Below, piece after piece: positions 1 through 6,066 of a DNA stretch of 8,201 bases. The stretch is from UBA1738 sp045591565. GTDB taxonomy: Bacteria; Bacillota; Clostridia; UBA1381. Location: NCBI GenBank assembly GCA_045591565.1, contig JAZNTB010000043.1:1-8201 (forward strand). Direction: 5' to 3'. The translations under genes and the position numbers were made by a program. The notes under the pieces are model-generated. The model was not told the DNA's origin. It saw only the letters and a list, made by a program, of their open reading frames with translations, and did no database searches. Numbering within the stretch: position 1 is the first letter of the stretch; every line of letters begins with the position of its first letter.

Positions 1-36
1 AATAGCCCCCGCAAGAAATTCAAGTTTCAAATTCAT
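1..36 (-). CDS. Start of an unidentified protein, truncated by the window edge
   Basis: Only the first 12 codons are present (ATG at 36-34), reading MNLKLEFLAGAI, with the rest lying left of the window. The start is well supported: a strong Shine-Dalgarno sequence (GAGAGGAG on the minus strand, about 42-49) sits a normal distance upstream. A terminator-like hairpin and a structured leader precede it. The visible residues are too few to assign a family. The hydrophobic stretch after residue 6 could begin a membrane segment, but that is a guess. The gene is divergent from the rightward operon and has its own promoter. Confidence 0.6.
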   Translation of the reverse strand, partial: MNLKLEFLAGAI

Positions 37-226
37 AATAATCTCCTCTCATTAAAAAATGTGCAGCCGAAGCTGCACATAAAAAACGCATAGCTCCTTG
101 TTAGTGCGAATAACGATCTCAATACATATTATCAACAATAAGCATTGTGGAAAAAGAGCATGCAGTTTTTTCGAAAAGAAAAACTACATACTTATTGTTG
201 AAAATATTTAAAATCGTATTCGCACC
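37..226 (-). ncRNA. Structured 5' leader, candidate cis-regulatory RNA of unassigned class
   Basis: The transcript of this minus-strand region can fold extensively. Bases 225-213 pair with 117-104 (GTGCGAATACGAT against ATCGTTATTCGCAC, 13 pairs with one bulged base). Bases 200-191 pair with 142-133 (CAACAATAAG with CTTATTGTTG, 10 perfect pairs). Bases 187-179 pair with 170-162 and include a U-G pair that would be a C-A mismatch in the opposite strand's RNA, so the minus strand is the folded one. Bases 163-156 can also pair with 96-88, giving a possible pseudoknot. A UUCG-loop hairpin with a U-tract follows, just before the ribosome binding site. I looked for sequence signatures of T-box, TPP, SAM, FMN, cobalamin, lysine, purine, THF, preQ1, ZTP and c-di-GMP RNAs and found none. 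The overall shape (closing stem, bubble, terminal stem) also recalls 6S RNA, but it is shorter and more U-rich than usual for that family. Confidence 0.5.
53..80 (-). terminator. Attenuator-like UUCG hairpin in the leader
   Basis: On the minus strand the stem GTGCAGC-TTCG-GCTGCAC (78-61) has seven perfect pairs, extended to nine by flanking A-T pairs (80-59). It is closed by the very stable C(UUCG)G tetraloop and followed by a run of six Ts (59-54). That is a classic intrinsic terminator. It lies only a few bases before the ribosome binding site of the leftmost gene rather than after a gene, so it probably controls read-through into that gene. A second T-run (86-81) lies on its 5' side. Confidence 0.65.
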
Positions 227-230
227 TTTT

Positions 231-262
231 ATATTATCACACTTTTTTGATTTTGTAAACAA
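231..262 (-). promoter_or_regulatory. Sigma-A-type promoter for the minus-strand leader
   Basis: On the minus strand TTGTTTACA (262-254) is followed by GATAATAT (238-231). Two registers are possible: TTTACA with 17 bases to TAATAT, or TTGTTT with 18 bases to GATAAT. Transcription would begin near 224-227, almost exactly at the 5' edge of the closing stem of the leader RNA. This fits a leader that starts to fold with its first bases. Confidence 0.5.
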
Positions 263-294
263 TAAAAATAAATAGAGCATTTTTAAAGTTTATG

Positions 295-324
295 TTGTAA
301 ATTGTAAAAGAAGTATGATATAAT
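295..324 (+). promoter_or_regulatory. Extended -10 promoter for the rightward operon
   Basis: TTGTAA (295-300) and a perfect TATAAT (319-324) are separated by 18 bases. The TG dinucleotide one base upstream of the -10 box (316-317) makes it an extended -10 element, which compensates for the imperfect -35. It lies about 40 bases before the first gene and is divergent from the leader promoter. No other good promoter was seen before the decarboxylase gene, so this one may serve all five genes. Confidence 0.6.
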
Positions 325-363
325 AGAAAAGATTGGGAAATTGAGTATTGCAGGAGAAGAAAT

Positions 364-876
364 ATGACGGAAACAATAGCACAGATTATCGGCATCCTTG
401 CGATGGGCGTCAATATATTATCATTCCAGTGTAAGAGAAGCAAGAACCTGCTGCTGGCACAGGGAGTCGGTAGTCTGATGTTTTCATTAAACTACATAAT
501 GCTTGGCGATGTCGCAAGTGCAGGCTTTAACATAGTAAATATTGCACGCTCGGCAGGCGGCGTAAGTAAAAAAATTCATAACAAATTCTTTTTTGCAGTT
601 GTGTGTATGATGTATACGCTGGTAGCTGTATTTACATATAAAAGCCTGTGGTCGTTTGCCGTGCTGTTTGCACAGATTGCAGGAACCTACGCTATGTGGT
701 ATAGGGATGGAGCGTTTGTTCGTAAAAACCAGTTTTTTGTTATCTCCCCGATTTGGCTGATAAACAATATCTTTGTAACCTTTACAATCGGCGGAATTTT
801 GTGCGAAGTTTTTACACTTACCTCTGTGCTGATTTCATTTATAAGGTACGGAAAAAACGGCTTTGACAAGCTTTAA
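364..876 (+). CDS. YgjV-family integral membrane protein
   Basis: A 170-residue, very hydrophobic protein with roughly five to six predicted membrane segments separated by short polar turns. Opening with an AQIIGILAMGVNILSFQ-type helix, followed by SLMFSLNYIMLGD and NIARS stretches, it resembles the small YgjV inner-membrane family (Imp-YgjV), whose biochemical function is not established. Length is typical of the family. The start is secure: AGGAG at 352-356 lies seven bases before the ATG, and no in-frame alternative with a better site was seen. It is the first gene after the extended -10 promoter and sits 26 bases before the SulP transporter gene, so it is probably co-transcribed with it. 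The family call comes from memory of the sequence pattern, not from a search. A generic DUF membrane protein is the alternative. Confidence 0.75.
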   Translation: MTETIAQIIGILAMGVNILSFQCKRSKNLLLAQGVGSLMFSLNYIMLGDVASAGFNIVNIARSAGGVSKKIHNKFFFAVVCMMYTLVAVFTYKSLWSFAVLFAQIAGTYAMWYRDGAFVRKNQFFVISPIWLINNIFVTFTIGGILCEVFTLTSVLISFIRYGKNGFDKL

Positions 877-889
877 AAATAATTATACG

Positions 890-896
890 GGTGAGG
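890..896 (+). promoter_or_regulatory. Ribosome binding site deciding the SulP start
   Basis: GGTGAGG lies six bases before the ATG at 903. It contains the alternative GTG codon at 891, which would make that GTG part of the Shine-Dalgarno sequence rather than the initiator. The bases before 890 are AT-rich with no purine-rich site. Confidence 0.6.
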
Positions 897-902
897 AATG
901 AA

Positions 903-2561
903 ATGAAGAATTTTTATTTGAAACCAAAGCTGTTTTCAGTAATGAAAACATATACAAAGGAACAGGCAGTAAAAGACCTGATTGCAGGAATTATCGTTGC
1001 AATTATCGCACTGCCGCTGTCCATAGCACTTGCGCTTGCGTCGGGCGTGGAGCCGGCGTGCGGCGTATATACCGCAATTGCGGCAGGATTTGTGGTTTCC
1101 TTTTTGGGCGGTAGCCGTGTGCAGATTGCAGGACCAACAGCAGCATTTGCAACCATCGTTGCAGGTATTGTTGCAACGCAAGGGATGGATGGGCTGTTTT
1201 TAGCAACGGTTATGGCAGGAATTATGCTCATATTAATGGGCGTTTTCCGTCTTGGTTCGCTTATTAAATTTATACCGTACACAATCACAACAGGCTTCAC
1301 TGCGGGTATTGCAGTTACAATTTTAGTAGGACAGATAAAGGACTTTTTAGGTCTTACATACGAAAGTGGCGTAAAGCCGATAGAAACACTTGAGAAGATA
1401 GAGGCTAATATCGGTGCACTTTCAACCTTTCATTGGGAGGCACTTTTAGTAGGTGCTGTCTGCCTTGCTATACTGATAATTTATCCTAAGCTTGAAAAGC
1501 GTATCCCGGCATCACTTATTGCAGTCATCGTGGGTGCAGTTTTGGTAAAATGTGTACCGGGTCTTGATGGCGGCGTATATACCATAGGCGAGCTTTATAC
1601 GATACCTGCAGGACTTCCGTCTGTTGATTTTGCAGGAATGGACATAAGCCTTTCCAAAATGATAAGCGTTTTTCCAGACGCATTCACGATAGCTATTCTG
1701 GCGGCGATTGAGTCACTTCTGTCCTGTGTTGTTGCGGACAGTATGGTTAATTCACGACACAATTCAAATGCGGAGCTTGTGGCGCAAGGTGCAGGAAATA
1801 TTGCCTCTGTGCTGTTTGGCGGAATCCCTGCAACGGGTGCGATTGCAAGAACTGCCGCAAACGCCAAAAACGGCGGAAGAACACCGATTGCCGGAATGGT
1901 ACATGCGGTAACATTGCTACTTGTACTGCTATTTTTAATGCCGTATGCGGGACTCATTCCGATGCCGGCTATTGCGGCAATTCTGTTTATGGTTGCGTAT
2001 AATATGAGCGAGTGGCGAAAGTTTGCAGCAATTTTGAAATCTGCGCCAAGGAGTGACATAATCGTGCTTGTTGTTACCTTTGTGCTGACAGTTCTTTTCG
2101 ACCTTGTAATAGCGATTGAAGTGGGAATGATACTTGCGGCAATGCTGTTTATGAAACGAATGAGCGAGGAAACTGCTGTTACCGGCTGGAAATATGAAGA
2201 TGACGAAAATGATTGCGACAGCCTCGACCTGAAGGTTGTGCCGAAGGATGTCCGCGTGTATGAAATAAGCGGTCCGATGTTTTTTGGTGCGGCGGATAAA
2301 ATTCTTGACATTACGCTAAAGGAGTTTACCAAGTGCCTTGTACTCAGGATGCGCTCAGTTCCTGCGATTGACGCAACTGCGATGAATTCACTTGAGCAGC
2401 TCAGAAAAAAGTGTGAGAAAAAGGGAGTGGAGCTTGTGCTTTCGCATGTTAACAAGCAGCCGCTTGAGGCGATGAAAAAGTCGGGATTTTATGATGCTGT
2501 GGGCGCAGACCATTTCTGCCAGCATATAGATGATGCACTGCAGGTTGCATCAAGGTTTTAA
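903..2561 (+). CDS. SulP-family inorganic anion transporter with STAS domain
   Basis: This 552-residue protein has the SLC26/SulP architecture. A membrane domain of about 10-14 helices (residues about 20-420) is followed by a cytoplasmic STAS domain (about 440-552). Diagnostic stretches include GGSRVQIAGPTAAF near residue 70, which lies in the anion-binding region of the family, and ATGAIARTAANAKNGGRTP in the second inverted half. The STAS domain carries IDATAMNSLE, the segment that in anti-sigma antagonists holds the phosphorylated Ser/Thr. Family members move sulfate, bicarbonate, chloride or dicarboxylates, and the substrate cannot be read here. Start choice: a GTG at 891 is in frame but has no ribosome binding site upstream. 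The GGTGAGG at 890-896 instead serves the ATG at 903, so I use 903. The next gene follows after 14 bases. Confidence 0.92.
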   Translation: MKNFYLKPKLFSVMKTYTKEQAVKDLIAGIIVAIIALPLSIALALASGVEPACGVYTAIAAGFVVSFLGGSRVQIAGPTAAFATIVAGIVATQGMDGLFLATVMAGIMLILMGVFRLGSLIKFIPYTITTGFTAGIAVTILVGQIKDFLGLTYESGVKPIETLEKIEANIGALSTFHWEALLVGAVCLAILIIYPKLEKRIPASLIAVIVGAVLVKCVPGLDGGVYTIGELYTIPAGLPSVDFAGMDISLSKMISVFPDAFTIAILAAIESLLSCVVADSMVNSRHNSNAELVAQGAGNIASVLFGGIPATGAIARTAANAKNGGRTPIAGMVHAVTLLLVLLFLMPYAGLIPMPAIAAILFMVAYNMSEWRKFAAILKSAPRSDIIVLVVTFVLTVLFDLVIAIEVGMILAAMLFMKRMSEETAVTGWKYEDDENDCDSLDLKVVPKDVRVYEISGPMFFGAADKILDITLKEFTKCLVLRMRSVPAIDATAMNSLEQLRKKCEKKGVELVLSHVNKQPLEAMKKSGFYDAVGADHFCQHIDDALQVASRF

Positions 2562-2575
2562 AAGGGAGAGCAAGT

Positions 2576-3511
2576 ATGGAAAATACAAAGAATAAAATTT
2601 TTACAAACCCACTTTTTGTGTCGGCAGCAGCAATTCTTTGCTGTGCGTTATGGGGAAGCGCTACGCCGTTTATTAAGATAGGATATGAGCTTATGCTGCC
2701 TGAAAAAGGCACGGCGTCAACAATTCTTTTTGCGGGAATACGCTTCTTTCTTGCAGGAATAATAACCGTTCTCATTTACAGCATCGCAAGAAGAAAGTTT
2801 TTACTTCCAAAGAAGAAAAATATCGGCAAGGTAGCTACGGTGGCAGTTTTCCAGACTGTGATTCAATATATATTCTTTTATATAGGTCTTGCAAACACAA
2901 CAGGAGTCAAGGGAACTGTTATAAGCGGCTCGAACACATTCTTTGCAATTCTTATCGCAAGCCTTGTATTCAGGCAGGAAAAGCTGACCTTTAAAAAGAT
3001 TTTTGCTTGTATAATGGGGTTTGCGGGAATAATAACAGTAAATCTTAAAGGTCTTGACCTCAATATGAATTTTACAGGCGATGCATTTGTACTTTTTTCA
3101 ACGGTTGCCTATGCTGTATCCTCGGTTTTGATAAAGAAGTACTCAAGGGATGAGGATCCGGTTGTTATCAGCGGATACCAGTTTATATTAGGCGGAGCGG
3201 TGATGATTGCCCTTGGACTTATGATGGGCGGAACCGTTACGGTGTCAACTCTTACAGCGGGCGGAGTTCTTATATATCTCTCCTTCCTGTCGGCAGTTGC
3301 ATATTCGCTCTGGGGCGTGCTTTTAAAGCACAATCCTGTGTCGAGAGTTACGGTACACAGCTTCATGATACCGGTTTTCGGGGTGCTGTTATCAGAGCTT
3401 ATGCTCACAGAGCAGAGCGGTGTTTCTCCGCTAAATCTGCTGATTGCACTTATTCTTATTTGTACGGGAATTACAGTGCTGAACTATTCCCCTAAGACCA
3501 CCAGAAAATAA
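2576..3511 (+). CDS. EamA/DMT-family transporter
   Basis: A 311-residue membrane protein of the drug/metabolite transporter superfamily. It has about ten membrane helices arranged as two EamA repeats (residues about 14-150 and 165-305). Each repeat has the usual opening pattern; the first reads CCALWGSATPFIKIG, and the second contains VAYSLWGVLLK, where the conserved aromatic-Trp-Gly segment recurs. The helices are separated by short Lys/Arg-rich loops such as RRKFLLPKKKN, placing those loops in the cytoplasm by the positive-inside rule. Family members usually export or exchange metabolites, amino acids or amines; the substrate is not evident. GGGAG at 2564-2568 precedes the ATG at a suitable distance, and the gene starts 14 bases after the SulP stop. 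Nearby metabolic genes could provide the cargo, but nothing in the sequence demonstrates this. Confidence 0.88.
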   Translation: MENTKNKIFTNPLFVSAAAILCCALWGSATPFIKIGYELMLPEKGTASTILFAGIRFFLAGIITVLIYSIARRKFLLPKKKNIGKVATVAVFQTVIQYIFFYIGLANTTGVKGTVISGSNTFFAILIASLVFRQEKLTFKKIFACIMGFAGIITVNLKGLDLNMNFTGDAFVLFSTVAYAVSSVLIKKYSRDEDPVVISGYQFILGGAVMIALGLMMGGTVTVSTLTAGGVLIYLSFLSAVAYSLWGVLLKHNPVSRVTVHSFMIPVFGVLLSELMLTEQSGVSPLNLLIALILICTGITVLNYSPKTTRK

Positions 3512-3536
3512 AAAGGATTGAACATAGAGAATAAAT

Positions 3537-4397
3537 ATGGAAATTTCTACAGAAATAGGTTCTTTGTCGAAGATTACAGGAGAAGAAAGGGCAGTTGAAT
3601 ATGTAGCAAAGGCAGGCTTTGATGCATGGGACTTTTCTATGTTTTCAATGTGCAGGTATGACCGGCAAACAAAAACAATATTAGAGAATAATCACCCTCT
3701 TGCGACAGATAATTACCTGTCGTTTGCAAGAAGGCTCAAACAAATAGGGCTTGATAACGGGATTGTCTGCAATCAGTCACACGCTCCGTTTCCGACATAC
3801 TGTCCCCAAATTCGTTCTTTTCTAAAAAGAGCCATTGAATGTACGGCAGAGGCCGGTGGAAAAATATGTGTTATTCATCCCGACAATAATAAAGGCGCGG
3901 AAGAGAATGCGCAAATGTATTTTGAGCTTTTGCCGTTTGCAAAGGAATGCGGCGTAAAAATAGCAACCGAAAATATGTGGAAATGGGATGAAACAAAGGG
4001 ACATTCTGTCTTTGCAGCATGCGCCACACCGGAAAGCTTTTGCGCGCATCTGGATGCGGTTGACGATGATTATTTTGTTGCGTGCCTTGATATAGGACAC
4101 GCTGAAATGAAAGGCTCGGAGACATCGGCGGCAGAAATGATTAAAGCATTAGGAAAGCGCCTTCAGGCGTTGCATATTCATGATAACGATAAGCTGAGAG
4201 ATTCGCACCAGATACCGTTTTCCATGGATATAAATTTTGAAGAGGTTATAGGTGCATTAAAAGAAATCAGATATAGCGGATACCTCACTTTGGAGGCAGA
4301 CCAATATTTATCAAAATACACAGCAGAGAATGTATTTTGCGGAGTTAAAAAGCTGGCCGAGTCGGCTAAAAAATTATCAGCTATGTATGAGAATTAA
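3537..4397 (+). CDS. Sugar phosphate isomerase/epimerase-like TIM-barrel protein
   Basis: A 286-residue protein of the xylose-isomerase-like TIM-barrel superfamily (AP endonuclease 2 fold), soluble and without a signal peptide. The expected divalent-metal ligands appear in order: Glu145 in ATENMWKW, Asp185 and His188 in CLDIGHAEM, His215 within LHIHDND, and Glu253 in LTLEADQY. His82 (SHAPF) and His114 (VIHPDN) lie at the ends of earlier strands, as is usual. Members isomerise or epimerise sugars, sugar phosphates or inositol derivatives. The substrate here is unknown, so the name describes the fold rather than a proven reaction. The ribosome binding site is weak (TAGAGA at 3525-3530), which may lower its translation or depend on coupling to the DMT gene 25 bases upstream. 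The N-terminus MEISTEIGSL matches the first barrel strand, supporting this start. Confidence 0.85.
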   Translation: MEISTEIGSLSKITGEERAVEYVAKAGFDAWDFSMFSMCRYDRQTKTILENNHPLATDNYLSFARRLKQIGLDNGIVCNQSHAPFPTYCPQIRSFLKRAIECTAEAGGKICVIHPDNNKGAEENAQMYFELLPFAKECGVKIATENMWKWDETKGHSVFAACATPESFCAHLDAVDDDYFVACLDIGHAEMKGSETSAAEMIKALGKRLQALHIHDNDKLRDSHQIPFSMDINFEEVIGALKEIRYSGYLTLEADQYLSKYTAENVFCGVKKLAESAKKLSAMYEN

Positions 4398-4413
4398 AGA
4401 AGGGATGAGGTTT

Positions 4414-5793
4414 ATGAGTCTGTTTGACAAGTTGAAAGAGAACAACAAAATACCAATGCATATGCCGGGACATAAACGCAATACTGCACTTGCACCGTAC
4501 CTTAAAAAGCTTGCGGCAGATATGGACATCACCGAAATAGACGGGTTTGACAATCTTCACGCACCTGACGGGATATTAGAGGAATCAATGCAAAAGGCGG
4601 CAGCTTTGCGAGGTGCAAAAAGTGCATTTTATCTTGTGAACGGCTCGACCTGTGGGATTTTAGCGGCTGTTTTAGCAACAGTAAAAAGCGGTGACAAGGT
4701 TATATGTGCGAGAAACTGCCACAAGTCTGTGTATAATGCACTGGAGCTTGCGGGAGCAGAGCCGGTTTTCATCATGCCCGACATTGACGAAAAAACCGGA
4801 ATATGCGGCAGTATAAGTGCGGAGAGTGTGGAAGAAAAGCTGAAAGAAGCTCCGGATACGGCGCTTGTTATAATAACAAGCCCGACATACGAGGGTGTGG
4901 TAAGCGATGTACGCAGAATTTGCGAGGTCTGCCACACAAGAAAAATCCCTGTTTTGGTTGATGCGGCACACGGAGCGCATTTCGGGTTTGGATACGGATT
5001 CCCTGAAAGTGCGACAGAGTGCGGTGCAGATATATCGGTGGAGAGTCTTCATAAAACCCTGCCGAGCCTTACGCAAACCGCAATCTGCTATACAGGAGGA
5101 CTTGCAGATTCTCAAAGGGTTGCGGAAAAGCTTGCAGTGTTTGAAACCAGCAGTCCATCCTATCTTTTGATGTCCTCGATTGACGGCTTAATAGAGCTGT
5201 TATCCCAAAAATCGGAAGAGCTTTTTGGGGAGTGGGAAAAAAATCTGGACGCACTCTACAAAAGACTCGACAAGCTGAAAAATCTGAAAATTCTCAAAAA
5301 CAACAGCAGATTTTTCGGACTTGACCGCAGTAAAATAGTAATAATCGCACCGGATGGGGCAAAGCTTTTATCCGGACTGAGAAGCCGTGGAATTGAGTGT
5401 GAAATGGCAGCGCCGGGGTATGTGGTTGCGATGACCGGAATGGGCGATACCGAAGAAATGCTGTCATACTTTGCAGAAAGTGTTACGCAGATTGATGCAG
5501 AAACAGTAAACGGAGAAAGGGCAGCAATCTCTTGCCCGATTTTGCCGGAGAGGGTAATGGGAGCAAAACAGGCAAAGGAAGAGAAGTGCGAGGAAATACC
5601 ATATAGCAGCAGTGTTGGGGAGATTACAGCGGAGAGCATATTTGCGTATCCTCCGGGAGTGCCGATTGTGATTGCGGGAGAGAGAATAAGCGAAGAAATA
5701 TTGGCGGTATTTTCCGGGTACGAAGCGTGCGGCATAGAGCTTTTGAACGAAAGAGGCAAAAGGCGTGGGAAAATACTTGTGGTAAAGCGGTAA
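4414..5793 (+). CDS. Orn/Lys/Arg decarboxylase-family PLP enzyme, short form
   Basis: A 459-residue fold-type I PLP enzyme of the ornithine/lysine/arginine decarboxylase major domain, with the C-terminal domain after about residue 370. The opening IPMHMPGHKRN is the family's N-terminal signature. NGSTCG (76-81) and NCHKS (101-105) help hold the cofactor. DAAHGAHFGF (183-192) carries the PLP-contacting Asp183 and His186, and SLHKTLPSLTQT (211-222) holds the probable Schiff-base Lys214. YPPGVPIVIAGE near the C-terminus is also typical. It lacks the response-regulator-like wing domain of the roughly 700-residue enterobacterial enzymes and resembles Bacillus SpeA/YaaO. Decarboxylation of a basic amino acid to a polyamine precursor is expected, but the substrate cannot be chosen. 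The ATG at 4414 has AAGGG nine bases upstream. An ATG at 4405 abuts that site, and the frame extending to 4330 overlaps the previous gene, so both are less likely. Confidence 0.88.
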   Translation: MSLFDKLKENNKIPMHMPGHKRNTALAPYLKKLAADMDITEIDGFDNLHAPDGILEESMQKAAALRGAKSAFYLVNGSTCGILAAVLATVKSGDKVICARNCHKSVYNALELAGAEPVFIMPDIDEKTGICGSISAESVEEKLKEAPDTALVIITSPTYEGVVSDVRRICEVCHTRKIPVLVDAAHGAHFGFGYGFPESATECGADISVESLHKTLPSLTQTAICYTGGLADSQRVAEKLAVFETSSPSYLLMSSIDGLIELLSQKSEELFGEWEKNLDALYKRLDKLKNLKILKNNSRFFGLDRSKIVIIAPDGAKLLSGLRSRGIECEMAAPGYVVAMTGMGDTEEMLSYFAESVTQIDAETVNGERAAISCPILPERVMGAKQAKEEKCEEIPYSSSVGEITAESIFAYPPGVPIVIAGERISEEILAVFSGYEACGIELLNERGKRRGKILVVKR

Positions 5794-5797
5794 AGAC

Positions 5798-5813
5798 TCA
5801 AGAATTTTCTTGA
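5798..5813. repeat. Inverted repeat overlapping the SCIFF -35 box
   Basis: TCAAGAA-TT-TTCTTGA is a perfect 7-base inverted repeat around a two-base centre. Its right arm runs into the TTGACA -35 element (5810-5815) and its left end is only five bases after the decarboxylase stop. The placement would suit an operator for a dimeric repressor or activator. It is too short, and its loop too small, to be a convincing terminator. A chance AT-rich palindrome remains possible. Confidence 0.4.
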
Positions 5814-5838
5814 CAATGGGGTAAAAACACTATATAAT
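5810..5838 (+). promoter_or_regulatory. Consensus sigma-A promoter of the SCIFF precursor
   Basis: TTGACA (5810-5815) and TATAAT (5833-5838) match the consensus at all twelve positions with an optimal 17-base spacer. Transcription should start near 5845, leaving a leader of roughly 30 bases that includes a strong ribosome binding site (AAAAGGAG, 5858-5865). This is the strongest promoter in the window and suggests abundant transcription of the small precursor gene, independent of the upstream operon. Confidence 0.85.
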
Positions 5839-5873
5839 ATATGTAATGTATAAATTTAAAAGGAGAAGTTTCC

Positions 5874-6008
5874 ATGAACAGAATAAAGACACTTTCAACA
5901 AGAAACCTTACAGATTTGAATGGCGGCTGCGGAGAATGTCAGACATCATGTCAGTCAGCATGTAAGACATCATGCGGCGTGGCAAATCAGCCTTGCGAAA
6001 ACAGATAA
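5874..6008 (+). CDS. scfA: SCIFF (six-cysteine) ranthipeptide precursor
   Basis: A 44-residue peptide in the family named for six cysteines in about forty-five residues. The leader is MNRIKTLSTRNLTDLN and the core GGCGECQTSC, QSACKTSC, GVANQPCENR. Cysteines fall at 19, 22, 26, 30, 34 and 41, with a four-residue rhythm between 22 and 34. In this RiPP class the maturase links cysteine sulfurs to non-alpha carbons of acceptor residues, giving a ranthipeptide; roles in cell-density signalling have been proposed for clostridial members. AGGAG at 5861-5865 lies eight bases before the ATG. The maturase gene follows after 58 bases across a hairpin. One oddity is Gly35, where I recall most homologues having Thr before V-A/G-N-Q. 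No protease or exporter gene is adjacent, which is usual for this family. Confidence 0.95.
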   Translation: MNRIKTLSTRNLTDLNGGCGECQTSCQSACKTSCGVANQPCENR

Positions 6009-6014
6009 TTCGGC

Positions 6015-6046
6015 TTGCCGGTTGATTAGTTCAGCCGGCAAATTTA
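6015..6046 (+). terminator. Intercistronic hairpin between SCIFF precursor and maturase
   Basis: TTGCCGGTTG (6015-6024) pairs with CAGCCGGCAA (6032-6041), ten pairs including one G-U, around a seven-base loop. The run that follows is only AATTTATT, so it is a weak or partial terminator or an mRNA-stabilising stem. It starts seven bases after the precursor stop codon. Such a stem would let the precursor be made in excess over the enzyme, either by partial termination or by protecting the 3' end of the short transcript. Confidence 0.6.
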
Positions 6047-6066
6047 TTGCCTAAAAGGATAAAAAA

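Noticed and set aside
37..226. T-box leader
   Set aside because: There is no T-box sequence (the GGTGG-type conserved bulge) or specifier-loop motif, despite the terminator just before the gene.
237..443. Small hydrophobic minus-strand frame of 68 codons
   Set aside because: It overlaps both divergent promoters and the start of the YgjV gene, has no ribosome binding site, and is explained by AT-rich DNA.
1595..2455. Long open frame on the minus strand (286 codons)
   Set aside because: It lies wholly inside the SulP gene, has Ser/Ala/Ile-rich low-information composition typical of an antisense shadow, and has no ribosome binding site or recognisable motif.
5798..5813. Terminator of the five-gene operon
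   Set aside because: The stem is AT-rich with only two central bases, so a hairpin would lose pairs to form a loop, and no T-run follows; an operator fits better. Read-through from the operon into the SCIFF genes therefore remains possible.
5256..5816. Minus-strand open frame of 186 codons
   Set aside because: It is antisense to the decarboxylase gene's C-terminal half and overlaps the SCIFF promoter; no family features are seen.
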